DNA of 64,000 nucleotides from Linanthus parryae (lineage: Eukaryota > Streptophyta > Magnoliopsida > Ericales > Polemoniaceae), in NCBI GenBank assembly GCA_023055425.1, contig JALGPY010000001.1:68796691-68860690 (forward strand). The letters run 5' to 3'. Shown here piece after piece: positions 33,666 to 46,309 of this stretch (position 1 is the first letter of the stretch; each line of letters begins with the position of its first letter). The notes beneath the pieces were generated by a model that was given only the letters and a program-made list of their open reading frames with translations, was not told the DNA's origin and did not search any database. The translations under genes were made by a program, and so were the position numbers.

Positions 33666-36565
33666 TTACACGATTTATTACGTGTATACGCAAGTGCACG
33701 GTCGAAGTAATAAAGATGAGTATTAAGCTCAGGTTGTCGAACCCACAGGGACAGACTCGAGATTGTTTAGTTAGTCGATTAATTTAGAGTACTGTAACAC
33801 AGAGGACGAATTTGATTTAAGAATTGAAATAAACAACTAACTAATATTTTTGTATTTTTTTCTAATTAATAAAAAAATATGGAGAAATAACTAGGTGATC
33901 TATGGATCCCCTAGTGTTTTAGACAGTTCCGGATATAGTATTGAAACACGCTATCATCGAATTAGTTTTGTCGGGTAATAGCACTGACAATCTCCTCTCA
34001 GTCTCATGTCGTTCTACCTATCAGTCGACTACGGGTCCTGTCGGTCCACCGACGTCTACTGATGTGGTTCTAACCGCCTAACGTTAAGGCGATCAATGGG
34101 TCCTCTCGGTCCACCAATTCCCAAGTGTAACGCTAAACAATCGAATCTATCCTCACACGACTAGTCCTAATCATATCACCTCTCAGTCTCAATGATTCGG
34201 GAATAATTTCTTGTTCTAGTTCGTATCTAGTAAAGTCTCTTTCGAGCACCCACCTAGAAAGCTAGCCTAACCGGTTCGCGACTCCGTTTACGCTAAATAT
34301 TAAGTTCAGAACAATCCATCCAACTAAAAAGACAATAATCTTTAAACTTACGATTCAACTAACCTATTAATTCATCTTCCAAAATTTGTTCTTGTCACCT
34401 AAGACGTGTCAATAGCCATAGTGATCAAGATATACGATGATCAAAGAAGAACAATACAACTAAGTGAATCGAAACATGAATCAATAGCATAAATCCGGAA
34501 AATTGTCAAGTGCAAAAACCCTAGGTTCATCTCCATAGAACCTAGCAAATAAATCGAGCTATTTATAAAATAGGTAAAAAATACGAGTTCCTCCATACAC
34601 ATAATGAAAAGAGAAGAGAAGAGGATCAACCTAGCAATCCGGACTTTGTCTCCTTCGTCCTCTTCTTCGTCGTCCTCCGTGACTACCTTCACGCTGTGTT
34701 GAATGAATGATGTGCAGCCCCCTTTCTTTTTTATTCACAAACCCGTGCATCAATTGAAATAATTATCCTCTTTTCACACTTTCGTCCTCCAAGAATGTTG
34801 GAGTTTCATTAAGCACTAAGTGGCTTCCTCAACAAACTTAGGGCTGGAGATAAAATACCCGTCCCTTTTTCTTTTTCTTCTTCTCTAAATTGCACTCTAC
34901 CCGAACTCAAATCAGCGCGTCTTGACTTTGTATTTCGCACGAAATCACAGAAGGGTTGTTTTCATTCTCCAGTAAATCCACTGGAAATTGCAAAGTTCCT
35001 CTTCTTCTTCTTGCTTTGTTTATTTGCTGCGTATTTGGGTCTTGTTAACAATTCTGCGATTCTTCCTCTGTTTCTTGCGATGCTTGTTTTCTCTGTTTTT
35101 CTTCTTATTTGTTGCGTTGCTGCTTCTGTTCTGGGTCTCTCTCTTGCGAACTTTCTCTTCTTCTTCTTCTGCTGGTTTCTTGTTCGCTGCTGATCTTTGC
35201 TTTGTTTATTGGCTGGGTTTTATTGGCTCTTTGTTGCAGGTTAGAAATAAAGGGTGTTTAAGGCGGGTTATTGGGTTGGTTTTTAGTGGGTTTATGTACT
35301 GAACTGTGGTGGATGTGGCTTTGATTTTTATTGCAGGTTTATGTTGGTGTATTGGACTGGTAATGGGGCTGATTGTAGGTGGTGATGGTGGTGGAATTGG
35401 CTGGTGACTATTTGGTGTATTGGTTGAGTTAAGTTAGATTGGTTGCTTGAATCATGGAGGTTATTGGTGGCTAACTGGGTTTAGTTTCAGTGTTGTAACA
35501 CGTCATGTCTCTGGTGGTTGTTGTCGAAGGTTTAGATTGGTTTATTTGGTGTTGGGTGTTAGTTTGCTATGGCAGAGGTGTTGAGTGGGCTTGTGGTCTG
35601 ATTTGTTTAGGTAGTTTACAAGATTGAATTGGTGAAGCTTGTTTTATGAAGATGGTTATGGTGGCTGTGATGGAGGGAAATGGTGAATTTGATGGTGTGG
35701 GAGGTTAGGTACTGTGTGTTAGGTTGGTATGAGGTGTAGGTTATGTGGTCATGGGTATGAAGGAGGCATTGAGGGCTGGTGATGTTGACGTTTGTTTCAG
35801 GTGGTGTTTGATTGAGAAGGGGGTAAATGGTGTTTGAAGGAAGGCAATGGCAGATTGGTTGTTTTGGTGTAGTTTTTGTTGGTTAATGAGGTAGTTGGTT
35901 AGTTTTGTTGGCTTGTCGTTAGGCTAGGATGATTTGTTGGTGTAATGAATGTAGTACTGGTGATTTGTTAAGTTTGGTCTTGGCTATGTAGGTGTTATGG
36001 AATTGAAATGGTCTGATGGTGGTAATGTTGTTGGAGGGATGATTTTGTGTGTAACAATGGTGGATTTTGTTAATTGGGTGAAATCAGATTGCATGGGAAT
36101 TAGTTGGAGGTTTAGGTAGTTAATGGAGTTTGTTATGGCTTCAGGTGGTGACTAGGTGGGCATGTTAGGTTCTGTTAGTATTGGATAGAGATGAGGGTGT
36201 ATTGGTGGAGGTGATTTATGGTGAATTAAGCTGGGTAAATACAGTGAGTTGCAGCAACTTATTTCTTCATCATTCTCGTCTATTTTCTTGGCTTTGAATC
36301 GTTTCTGAAGTTCGTCTTCCATCTCAATTTACGCTCGAAGCCTCCAGTACCTGAGAATCACAACACTACAAAATACCGGGTATAAAATATAATATAAAAA
36401 GCTCAAATCAACTAAAAAACGCCCGGACTTGTCACTTAAGCACAACTAGTTTACTTACAGGAAATCCTCACAATCATAGTATATTTCTCATATATATTAC
36501 CCAGAAATGCACGCTAAAAGATATAAAAAACGTAGAAGAAATATAAACTCTAAACAGAGTTATCA
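33666..36565 (-). repeat. 3' LTR (minus strand) of the Athila-like element
   Basis: 2,900 bp. Inner end TGATAACTCTG at 36565, outer end at 33666 reads CGTGTAA (one change from CGTGTCA). The half between about 35000 and 36250 is unusually T/G-rich on the plus strand. Open frames in it are low-complexity and not genes. Confidence 0.85.
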
Positions 36566-38509
36566 AATTCGCCCACACTACCTTTTTGCGCGTCCCGAGC
36601 AAAATCTCGATTAAAATCCAACAATTTTATTTTCAATCCACCGAATTGCATACAATTTTACTAGCCATGTGACACAACGAATCACGCACACGACTATGCA
36701 AATCTACATGCTATACACAACGCAACTCGATTATTCACAATGCAAGTAATTAAACAACACAGCTTTTTTTTTTCTTTTACTTTAGAGATCGGGAATCTCG
36801 CTATCATTAACCAAAATCATCAAGCTCTCCCAAGTCTCTTTCAAAATTTCACAACCAAAAGCAAGAAATTTAGATAGAGTGATCCTACGCACAGGTTCAC
36901 TAAGGGGTCCCCAAACATCCACCATAATCAAACCAAGATCCAGGAATGTCCTTTAGCTCAGAGGGTCTAGGCATCCTTAATCCTATAGTAGTCTTTCGTC
37001 GCCAAGTCATTTGAGGATTTCAGACCCTCTTAGCCGTTATTTCATTTGAATTCAAATTGTCCCAGTGACGGGAGACACAACTCCGTATAATACGGCTTGA
37101 CTTTGATTTTCCTTAGATGCTCTAATTGGATTGAATCCAAATTCCCCGCGTGAAAGGAGGCACATTAGGTTGTTCACCGTATCTAATCCAAGAGAAGATT
37201 TTGATTCTTTTTGTTTTTCACTCTCATCTATTTTTTTTCCAACCGTGCATTTAGAGCAAGTAAGTGTGGGCTTTTTCGGTTAACTCTTGAAACCTCCGTA
37301 AGGGATGGTGGTGTACACTCCCTAACTTCACTTAGGCTAGAGCAATGTACCACATGGAACCAACTCAACACGAATGTCCACCCCAGATTTACAAGAGGCC
37401 ACAAGTTTTCACTGAAAACAGACTATTCAACTCCTTAGGACTAAATCCTCCTAGCACAATAAAGGAACTAAAGGTCTGCCCTCGTCTACTATCCACTTTT
37501 CCCAGAATACCTGGGACATCTTTTCGTGAAACAGATGCACAAGATACTAAAAATTAAAGTTTTCCCTACTATAGTGCTTCCTATTCTCAAAGACTCTTTC
37601 ATTGAACTCTCTTCGGTTTCTAGCTTCATCAATTGCCCTTATTATCAAAATTTTGATTTTTATATGTTTTTTTTTACTTTTCTATTTTTTTCAATTTTTC
37701 AATTTTTTCATATTTTCCTAAACTCTATATGAAATGGCCAACTCTACTAATCACATAACATTGGGTAGGGTGACTCAATAATGTAAAAGTGGTAACAATG
37801 CATAAAATACACAATCTAACACAAAACGACAATATATTTAAAACACACTACACTAACCACACTAATCACAATACTAACACAATCTAAATGTAACAAGGCA
37901 ATGCAAAACAGACATGACTAGCAAAAGTATACACAAACCCCCCCACACTTAAGCGTTTCGTTGTCCTCAACTAATTTAGAGATAAAGAAGGAGGTCTCCT
38001 CGCTTAAATGTGTAGGCGGTGGATCTACACTATTATCGCTCAAAACTTAGACGCCGAAAGAGTAAGAGATACCTGAGGTGCCCGGAACTACATGGGCACC
38101 GTGTCCGCAAAACTGCAACAAGAAGGGTTCTTATGGACCGTTGACAGTTTCTCGCTGATGATTATGACATGTGCAATCCCCAAGATACACCATGCTACAA
38201 TGTAACTCCCCTACGGTCGTGTGTGCCTCGCACACCGGGGTAGACTGCTCCATCTTGCAAAAATGCACGAAAAACCCTCAACTCCCTCAAGAGTCCCCGT
38301 ATTGGTCAAATGTGCCATGGCACACTGGGGTAGATTCTTCGCTAACATTACTTGCAAAACTAGACAACTCATCAGCCCCTCTCTCTCACCTCTCAAAATT
38401 AAGTATGGAGAACTAAAACAAAAAGAAAAAAAATAACATCCTACTCTAATGTTGGGTTGCCTCCCAACTAGCGCTTGTAATTTAAGGTCGACGGCCCGAC
38501 CCGGTTACG

Positions 38510-38938
38510 TCAACCGTCTAGGAACGTGGAGGATGATTTATCCCTCCACTTCTTCTTCTTCTTCCACCATCTCTTTTCCATAACTTCCTTCTCAAGCGCA
38601 CCCCTGTGCTCTAAAGATGGTGGAGAAGTATAGAAGCTGACTCTTTTCATTTTACACTTTTCCTTTTTGATCAACTTCCACACCGTGCTACAGGGCTCGA
38701 AGGCATCTATCTCCATGAAGTCATACCAATAGTACTCATTTTGTTGCACTTCTTGATATTCTTCATGCAGTGCACGCATTTCATCCACACCCCCACACTT
38801 GGTGATTTCATTCAGCTGCGTTGGGGCTAGCTCCATGCGTTCCTGAGAAAACATACTCAAAAGATACCAGTGAAGCACAGAGATGTGAAAGAATAAAAAA
38901 TAAAACATAACTAAAGAAAAAGTACTCATAACTAACAC
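38510..38938 (-). pseudogene. C-terminal relic of an Athila-like gag-related protein
   Basis: 142 codons, similar to the end of the ORF at 46310-47464. Shared blocks are TKCGGVDE, YYWYDFM/YYWDDF, CKMKRVSF/CKMKGVSF, EHRGA and the basic tail EKRWWKKKKKWRDK. The N-terminal two-knuckle region of the other family is missing, so the frame probably starts in what was an intron or leader. No known catalytic domain. Confidence 0.5.
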
Positions 38939-38960
38939 CTAACTAAATAATACACCGTTC

Positions 38961-38978
38961 TCCCCGGCAACGGCGCCA
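38961..38978 (-). other. tRNA-Asp-type primer-binding site, inner copy
   Basis: The minus strand reads TGGCGCCGTTGCCGGGGA, the primer site typical of Athila elements, six bases from the LTR end at 38985. Confidence 0.85.
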
Positions 38979-40698
38979 AAAACTTGACACGATTTCTTAC
39001 GTGTATACGCAAGTGCACGGTCGAAGTAATAAAGATGAGTATTAATCCTAGGTTTTCGAACCCACAAGGACAGACTCGAGATTGTTTAGTTAGTCGATTA
39101 ATTTAGAGTACTGTAACAGGGAGGAAGAATTTGATTTAAGAATTGAAATAAACAACTAACTAAATTGTTTGTATTTTTTTCTGATTAATAAACAAATATG
39201 GATAAATAACTAGGTGATCTATGTATCCCCTAGGGTTTTAGACAGTTCCGGATATAGTACTGAAACACGCTATCATCTAATTAGTTGTGTCCGGTAATAG
39301 CACTGACAATATTCTCTCAGCCTCATGTCGTTCTACCTATCAGTCGACTACGGGTCCTGTCGGTCCACCGACGTCTACTGATGTGGTTCTAACTGCCTAA
39401 CGTTAAGACGATCACTGTGTCCTCTCGGTCCACCGATTCCCAAGTGTAACGCTAAACAATCGAATCTACCCTCACACGACTAGTCCTAATCATGTCACCT
39501 CTCAGTCTCAATTATTCGGGCTAATTTCTTGTTCTAGTTCGTATCTAGTAAAGTCTCCTTCGAGCACCCACCTAGAAAGCTTGACTAACCGGTTCACCAC
39601 TCCGTTTACGCTAAGTATTAAGTTCAGAGCAATCCATCCAACTAACAAGACCATAATCTTAAGCTTACGATTCAAATAACCTATTAATTCATCTTCCCAA
39701 AGTTGTTCTTGTCACCTAAGACGTGTCAATAGTCATAGTGATCAAGATATATGATGATTAAAGACGAACAATACAATTAAGAGAATCGAAACATGAATCA
39801 ATAGCAGAAATCCGGAAAATTGTCTAGTGCATAAACCCTAGGTTCATCTCCATAGAACCTAGCAAACAAATCGAGCTATTTATAAAATAGGTAAAAATTA
39901 CGAGTTCCTACATACACATAATGAAAAGAGAAGAGAAGAGTATCAACCTAGCAATCAGGACTTTGTCTCCTTCGTCCTCTTCTTCGTCGTCATTCGTGAC
40001 TACCTTCACGCTGTGTTGAATGAATGATGTGCAGCCCCCTTTCTTTTTTATTCACAAACCCGTGCATCAATTGAAATAATTATCCACTTTTCATACTTTA
40101 GTCCTCCAAGAATGTTGGAGTTTCATTAAGCACTAAGTGGCTTCCTCAACAAACTTAGGGCTGGAGATAAAATACCCGTCCCTTTTTCTTTTTCTTCTTC
40201 TCTAAATTGCACTCTGCCCCAACTCAAGTCAGCGCGTCTTGACTTTGTATTTCGCACGAAATCACAGAAGGGTTGTTTTCATTCTCCAGTAAATCCACTG
40301 GCAATTGCAAAGTTCCTCTTCTTCTTCTTGCTTTGTTTATCTGCTGCGTATTTGGGTCTTGTTCACAATTCTGCGATTCTTCCTCTGTTTCTTGCGATGG
40401 TTGTTTTCTCTGTTTTTCTTCTTATTTGTTGCGTTGCTGCTTCTGTTCTGGGTCTCTCTCTTGCGACCTTTCTCTTCTTCTTCTTCTGCTGGTTTCTTGT
40501 TCGCTGCTGATCTTTGCTTCGTTTATTGGCTGGGTTTTATTGGCTCTTTGTTGCAGGTTAGAAATAAAGGGTGTTTCAGGCGGGTTATATGGTTGGTTTG
40601 CATACCAGTGAAGCACAGAGATGTGAAATAAGACAACATAAAACATAACTAAAGAAAAAGTACTCATAACTAACTCCTAACTAAATAATATACCGTTC

Positions 40699-40716
40699 TC
40701 CCCGGCAACGGCGCCA
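40699..40716 (-). other. tRNA-Asp-type primer-binding site, outer copy
   Basis: Same 18-base TGGCGCCGTTGCCGGGGA on the minus strand, six bases from LTR end 40723. It is the outer copy of the duplicated unit. Confidence 0.85.
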
Positions 40717-40722
40717 AAAACT

Positions 40723-43617
40723 TGACACGATTTCTTACGTGTATACGCAAGTGCACGGTCGAAGTAATAAAGATGAGTATTAATCTAAGGTTTTCGATCC
40801 CACAGGGACAGACTCGAGATTGTTTAGTTAGTCGATTAATTTAGAGTACTGTAACAGGGAGGAAGAATTTGATTTAAGAATTGAAATAAACAACTAACTA
40901 AAAGTTTTGTATTTTTTTCTGATTAATAAACAAATATGGATAAATAACTAGGTGATCTGTGGATCCCCTAGGGTTTTAGACAGTTCCACATATAGTACTG
41001 AAACACTCTATCATCTAATTAGTTGTGTCCGGTAATAGCACTGACAATCTCCTCTCAGTCTCATGTCGTTCTACCTATCAGTCGACTACGGGTCCTGTCG
41101 GTCCACCGACGTCTACTGATGTGGTTCTAACCGCCTAACGTTAAGACGATCATTGGGTCCTCTCGGTCCACCAATTCCCAAGTGTAACGCTAAACAATCG
41201 AATCTACCCTCACACGACTAGTCCTAATCATATCACCTCGAAGTCTCAATGATTCGGGACTAATTTCTTGTTCTAGTTCGTATCTGTTAAAGTCTCTTTT
41301 GATCACCCACCTAGAAAGCTTGCCTAACCGGTTCACGACTCCGTTTACGCTAAGTATAAATTTAAGAACAATCCATCCAACTAACAAGACAATAATCTTT
41401 AAGCTTACGATTCAAATAACCTATTAATTCATCTTCCCAAAGTTGTTCTTTTCACCTAAGACGTGTCAATAGCCATAGTGATCAAGATATATGATGATCA
41501 AAGAAGAACAATACAATTAAGAGAATCGAAACATGAATCAATAGCATAAATCTGGAAAATTTTCTAGTGCATAAACCCTAGGTTCATCTCCATAGAACCT
41601 AGCAAATAAATCGAGCTATTTAAAAAATAAGTAAACAATAAGAGTTCCTCCATACACATAATGAAAAGAGAAGAGAAGAAGATCAAGCTAGCGTTCCGGA
41701 CTTTGTCTCCTTCGTCCTCTTCTTCGTCGTCCTCCGGGACTACCTTCACGCTGTGTTGAATGAATGATGTGCAGCCCCCTTTCTTTTTTATTCACAAACC
41801 CGTGCATCAATTGAAATAATTATCCTCCTTTCACACTTTAGTCCTCCAAGAATGTTGGAGTTTCATTAAGCACTAAGTGGCTTCCTCAACAAACTTAGGG
41901 CTGGAGATAAAATGCCCGTCCCTTTTTCTTTTTCTTCTTCTCTAAATTGCACTGCCCCAACTCAAATCAGCGCGTCTTGACTTTTTATTTCGCACGAAAT
42001 CACAGAAGGGTTGTTTTCATTCTCCAGTAAATCCACTGGCAATTGCAAAGTTCCTCTTCTTCTTCTTGCTTTGTTTATCTGCTGCGTATTTGGGTCTTGT
42101 TCACAATTCTGCGATTCTTCCTCTGTTTCTTACGATGCTTGTTTGCTCTGTTTTTCTTCTTTTTTGTTGCGTTGTTGCTTCTGTTCTGGCTCTCTCTCTT
42201 GCGACCTTTCTCTTCTTCTTCTTATGTTGGTTTCTTCTTCGCTGCTGATCTTTTCTTCGTTTATTGGCTGGGTTTTATTGGCTCTTGTTGCAGGTTAGAA
42301 TTAAAGGGTGTTTTAGGCGGGTTATTGGGTAGGTTTGCAGTGGGTTTATGTACTGGATTGTGGTGGATGTGGCTTTGATTTTGATTGTAGGTTTATGTTA
42401 GTGTATTGGACTGGTAATGGGGCTGATTGTAGGTGGTGATGGTGGTGGAATTGACTGGTGACTATTTGGTGTACTGGTTGAGTTAAGTTAGCTTGGTTTT
42501 TGGATTGATGGAGGTTATTGGTGGCTAACTTTGTTTAGTTTTAGTGTTGTAACAGGTCATGTCTCTGGTGGTTGTAGTCGAAGGTTTAGATTAGTTTATT
42601 TGGTGTTGGGTGTTAGTTTGCTATGGCAGAGGTGTTTAGTGGGTTTGTGGTCTGATTTGTTTAGGTAGTTAACAAGTTTGAATTGGTGAAGGTTGGTTTA
42701 TGAAGATGGTTATGGTGGCTGTGATGGAGGGAAATGGTGAATTTGATGGTGTGGGAGGTTAGGTAATGTGTGTTAGGTTGGTATGAGGTGTAGGTTATGT
42801 GGTCATGGCTATGAAGGAGGCAATGAGGGCTGGTGATGTTCAGGTTAGTTTTAGGTGGTGTTTGATTGAGAAGGGGGTAAATGGTGTTTGAAGGAAGGCA
42901 ATGGCAGATTGGTTGTTTTGGTGTTGTTTGTGTTGGTTAATGGGGTAGTTGGTTAGTTTTGTTGGCTTGTTGTTAGGCTAGGATGATTTGTTGGTGTAAT
43001 GAATGTAGTACTGGTGATTTGTTAAGTTTGGTCTTGGCTATGTAGGTGTTATGGAATTGAAATGGTCTGATGGTGGTAATGTTGTTGGAGGGATGATTTT
43101 GTGTGTAACAATGGTGGATTTTGTTAATTGGGTGAAATCAGATTGCATGGGAATTAGTTGGAGGTTTAGGTGGTTAATGGAGTTTGTTATGGCTTCAGGT
43201 GGTGACTAGGTGGGCATGTTAGGTTCTGTTAGTATTGGATAGAGATGAGGGTGTATTGGTGGAGGTGATTTATGGTGAATTAAGCTGGGTAAATACAGTG
43301 AGTTGCAGCAACTTATTTCTTCATCATTCTCGTCTATTTTCTTGGCTTTCAATCGTTTCCGAAGTTCGTCTTCCATTTCAATTTACGCTCGGAGCCTCCA
43401 GTACCTGAGAATCACAACACTACAAAATACCGGGTATAAAATATAATATAAAAAGCTCAAATCAACTAGAAAATGCCCGGACTTGTCACTTAAGCACAAC
43501 TAGTTTAGTTACAGGAAATCCTCACAATCATAGTATATTTCTCATATATATTTCCCGGAATGCACGCTAAAAGATTTAAAAACGTAGAAGAAATATAAAC
43601 TCTATACAGAGTTATCA
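40723..43617 (-). repeat. 5' LTR (minus strand) of the Athila-like element
   Basis: 2,895 bp. Outer end TGATAACTCTG at 43617, followed by the ACTAC duplication; inner end CGTGTCA at 40723. It aligns along its length with 33666-36565. Confidence 0.88.
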
Positions 43618-44535
43618 ACTACCTAGGAAGCCAAGTGAGTATCGTCCCAATAGTTTACGCACAATTATCTATAAAATTGTGGCTAATCCGTAGCAAACCG
43701 ATTGAAGGATGTTCTTCCCTATGTAGTTTCAGAAAACCAAAAGGCTTTTCTTCTGGGGCACTTGATTTCTGATAGTATCTTGACAAATTTTGAAGTAATT
43801 CAGTCCTCAAAGACCAGAAAGAAGGGGTTAAGGGCTTTCTAACTTTAAAACTTGATATGAGTGAGGAATATGATAGAATTGAGTGGATATACTCCCAAAG
43901 GTGTTGTTTCACCTGGGGTTTGATGCTCGGTTCAGGTCTCTTGCGATGTACTACATTTCATCGTTCACTTACTCAGTCCTTCAAAATGAGAGACCTACAA
44001 GGCACATTGTTGCCGAAGCGGCCTATGGCAAGGCTTCCCGCCCTCTTCATATCAGTCTTACTGTGTGGTGACATACCTTAAAGAGCATTGTCCAATTTCG
44101 TTGAGGAAGAAAGTTTAGCGGGGGCATAGAATATGTGGGAAATTCTTTGTTCAAATATCCCCGAGAAGGCCACCCAAACGTTATTGGATAGGGTGTAGGA
44201 GCTGGATTCTTTTTACAACTGGAGAAATAATGAGGTGAGAGTAAGAATGGCTTGGAAAAAACCAGGGGTCGGATGGGTGAAAATTAATTTCGACAAGGAG
44301 TAGGATATCAACAAGGGGATGGGTGGAGCAGGGTGATAATCAGAGTTGGAAATTTTGTGGTGAGGGCTGCTTTGTCCACTGCATATGGGTTTTTCTATTC
44401 GGCAAAGATGGTAGAAATTTGTGATCCAGTTGTTTGGGTCAAGCTAGCAGTGAATATTGGCGCAACAAAAGTCACTTTGGAAGAGGATCTGAAGCTTCTG
44501 TTAAATGAAATAGAACAAAGCAATGGAGTGCAATG
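43618..44535 (+). pseudogene. LINE ORF2, rest of reverse transcriptase and RNase H
   Basis: Continuation of the LINE cut at 33665. RT blocks SEYRPNSL, YKIVAN, SENQKAFL-like (frame-broken), LKLDMSEEYDRIEW-like and WIYSQRCCFTWGL are visible, then LQNERPTRHIV. From about 44250 the terminal RNase H of plant L1-type LINEs appears (KPGVGWVKINFD, VVRAALSTAYG). Stops and frameshifts are frequent. It is cut at 44535 by the second Athila-like element. Confidence 0.75.
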
Positions 44536-46155
44536 TGATAACTCTCTATTAGAGTTATATTTCTTGCATACTTTATATCGTTTTGCGTGATTCCGGGTCT
44601 GAAATATGAGTTTTACACTATGAATGTTGAGAAAACGTAGAAAGTTGAGTTTCTAGCACTTTATTGTTAATCCGGGCGTTTCGATGCATATTTGGATGTT
44701 ATTTTTCAAATATAATCGCCTTGTATGGTTGTTCATGTTGTCTTGACAGGAACGGATGCTAAACGATGTTTAGGAGGCATGAAACGAACTTAGGAAGCAA
44801 AGCAAACTCAAGAGGAAGCAAGAGAAGCAAAGTCGGAGGAGCAAAAGTGACCAATATCCACTATTTTGATTGTATCTGGAGTTCTACTACGAATTTTGGA
44901 GTGAGACCAGTGGAAAATGAAAGTAGACTCAAAGAGCTTTCCAAGGATAGGTCACGGAGCTAAAACGGAGATCGGACGAGAAAGATATGGTCCGTCAAAG
45001 ATGCCAAAATGGAAGAAAAACATTCTGCTCGATATTAAGAACACCAAACTGTGTTCGCACGAACACTGTTTGCACGAACACTCGAGTGTTCGTGCGAACA
45101 GCTAGGCCAGACGGAAATTTTGTGGGTTTTTTGGTGATTTTGTGAAACTTTAGAGACCCCAGCCCTATTCTAATGTTGGGGGACGATCCAAAAGGGGTAT
45201 TCACACATATTTGGAGTCTAGAGAGCTGGAGATGACGGGAGAACAAGCTTGGAGCAAGGATCATCAATTACATTGAAGATTTTAGCGTTTGATCTTCGTT
45301 TCTTCATCTTTTCTTCATGAACTATGTGATTTTGATCATGTTGAACAATATGATGCCTAGCTAAACACTTTAAGCTATGTGATTGATGGAAAACTAGGGT
45401 TTGTTGGATGATTTTCCGGATTTTGGACTTGATGCATGCTTTTGCTTAAATTCTATGAACGTTCTTGTTAGCTTATCTATTCTTGTACTTATTTATTAAT
45501 GTTCTTGGCTTGATCACGCGTAGAATATTACTTGTTGATAGGGTTGCACGAAAGTGAGCTCATTGAGACGTGTTAAAGAATAGTTTAGGTGATCTTGTAG
45601 TTTCTTGAGACCGAGAGGAGATAGAAACTTGATTAATCATGTGAGGGTAGTTTCGGTCTATTTTGTTAGAACTTAGTGAATTCTGTGGACCGACAGGACC
45701 CGGTGAGCGAGCCTAACAAATCAACTAGAGTGTAATTGTAGACGGAGGTGGACCGAGAGGACCCGAAGGCTATTTATTGCACAAATTCACGTGAGATTGA
45801 GAGAAGATCGTGATGAGTGTTACCCGGTACAATTAGAACGTGCATAGAGTGTTTCAAGCACAACCCGGAAATTGTTATCAACCCTAGGGACCATCAATGG
45901 CCTAGTTCTTCCTTATTAATCGTATCAAACACAATTATTTTCTTTTAAATTGAAAAATCATACAAAAATAGTAGCTTAGTTGTTATTTAAATTTCTAAAA
46001 TCAATCAAATCTTTCCTCCTGCACCGTACTCTAAATTAAATAAGTAATTAGATAATCTAAAGCTTGTCCTCGTGGGATCGATAACTCGGGGTTGAAATAC
46101 CACCCCTATATTACTTGACCGTGCACTTGCGCATACGCGTTAAGAAATCGCGTCA
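44536..46155 (+). repeat. 5' LTR of the second Athila-like element
   Basis: TGATAACTCTC at the start, ATCGCGTCA at the end. The first 30 bases and the last 60 resemble the 2.9-kb LTR family. It contains the palindromic GCACGAACACT cluster at 45052-45103. Confidence 0.85.
45052..45103. repeat. GCACGAACACT repeat cluster with 24-bp perfect palindrome (5' LTR)
   Basis: Two direct units of about 16 bp containing GCACGAACACT, then an inverted unit. The last direct and the inverted unit form a perfect palindrome centred on CTCGAG. The 3' LTR carries the same cluster with one more direct unit (49733-49798). Confidence 0.75.
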
Positions 46156-46160
46156 ATTTT

Positions 46161-46178
46161 TGGCGCCGTTGTCGGGGA
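46161..46178 (+). other. tRNA-Asp-type primer-binding site
   Basis: TGGCGCCGTTGTCGGGGA, five bases after the LTR end; one base different from the site in the minus-strand element. Confidence 0.85.
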
Positions 46179-46309
46179 CAGCGGTAGATTATTTAGTTAG
46201 TAGTTAGTTTAGAGTACTTTATTTTAGTTTGTATTCTATATCTCTGTGCTTCACGGGTGTCTTGTGAGTCTGTTTTTCAGGAACGCAGGAAGCAGGAGAC
46301 AATATAAGC

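Larger units (their letters stand above)
36566..38984 (-). other. Internal region of the minus-strand Athila-like element
   Basis: It carries the gag-like relic (38510-38938), the motif TTGGGAGGCAACCCAA-like near 38455-38470, and the motif CGCTTAAGTGTGGGGGGG (37936-37957, minus), both typical of Athila-type elements and their large derivatives. The same blocks in the same order occur at 46156-49225. A polypurine tract (GTAGTGTGGGCGAATT on the minus strand) ends at 36566. The region between 36600 and 37900 is noncoding. Confidence 0.7.
38865..42340 (-). repeat. Tandem duplication of about 1.74 kb across primer site and LTR
   Basis: Unit one (38865-40602) and unit two (40603-42340) each hold about 120 bp of internal leader, the primer site, and the adjoining 1.62 kb of LTR. 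The junction at about 40602 joins mid-LTR sequence (GGTTGGTTTGCA) directly to leader sequence (TACCAGTGAAGC). Confidence 0.75.
33666..43617 (-). mobile_element. Athila-like non-autonomous LTR retrotransposon with internal tandem duplication
   Basis: Read on the minus strand: 5' LTR 43617-40723, tRNA-Asp-type primer site, a 120-bp stub of internal DNA, a partial LTR 40602-38985, primer site again, internal region 38984-36566, 3' LTR 36565-33666. ACTAC flanks the whole. LTRs begin TGATAACTCTG and end CGTGTCA. The internal region encodes only a short relic of a gag-like protein, with no protease, RT or integrase, so it is a large non-autonomous derivative. It sits inside a LINE. The LTR copies differ at many positions, so it is not recent. 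Confidence 0.85.

Noticed and set aside
34988..35302. Repeated Ser/Phe/Leu-rich ORF also seen at 40273-40631 and 42011-42378
   Set aside because: These lie within LTR copies of one element, opposite to its orientation, and reflect a TTC/TTG-rich tract.
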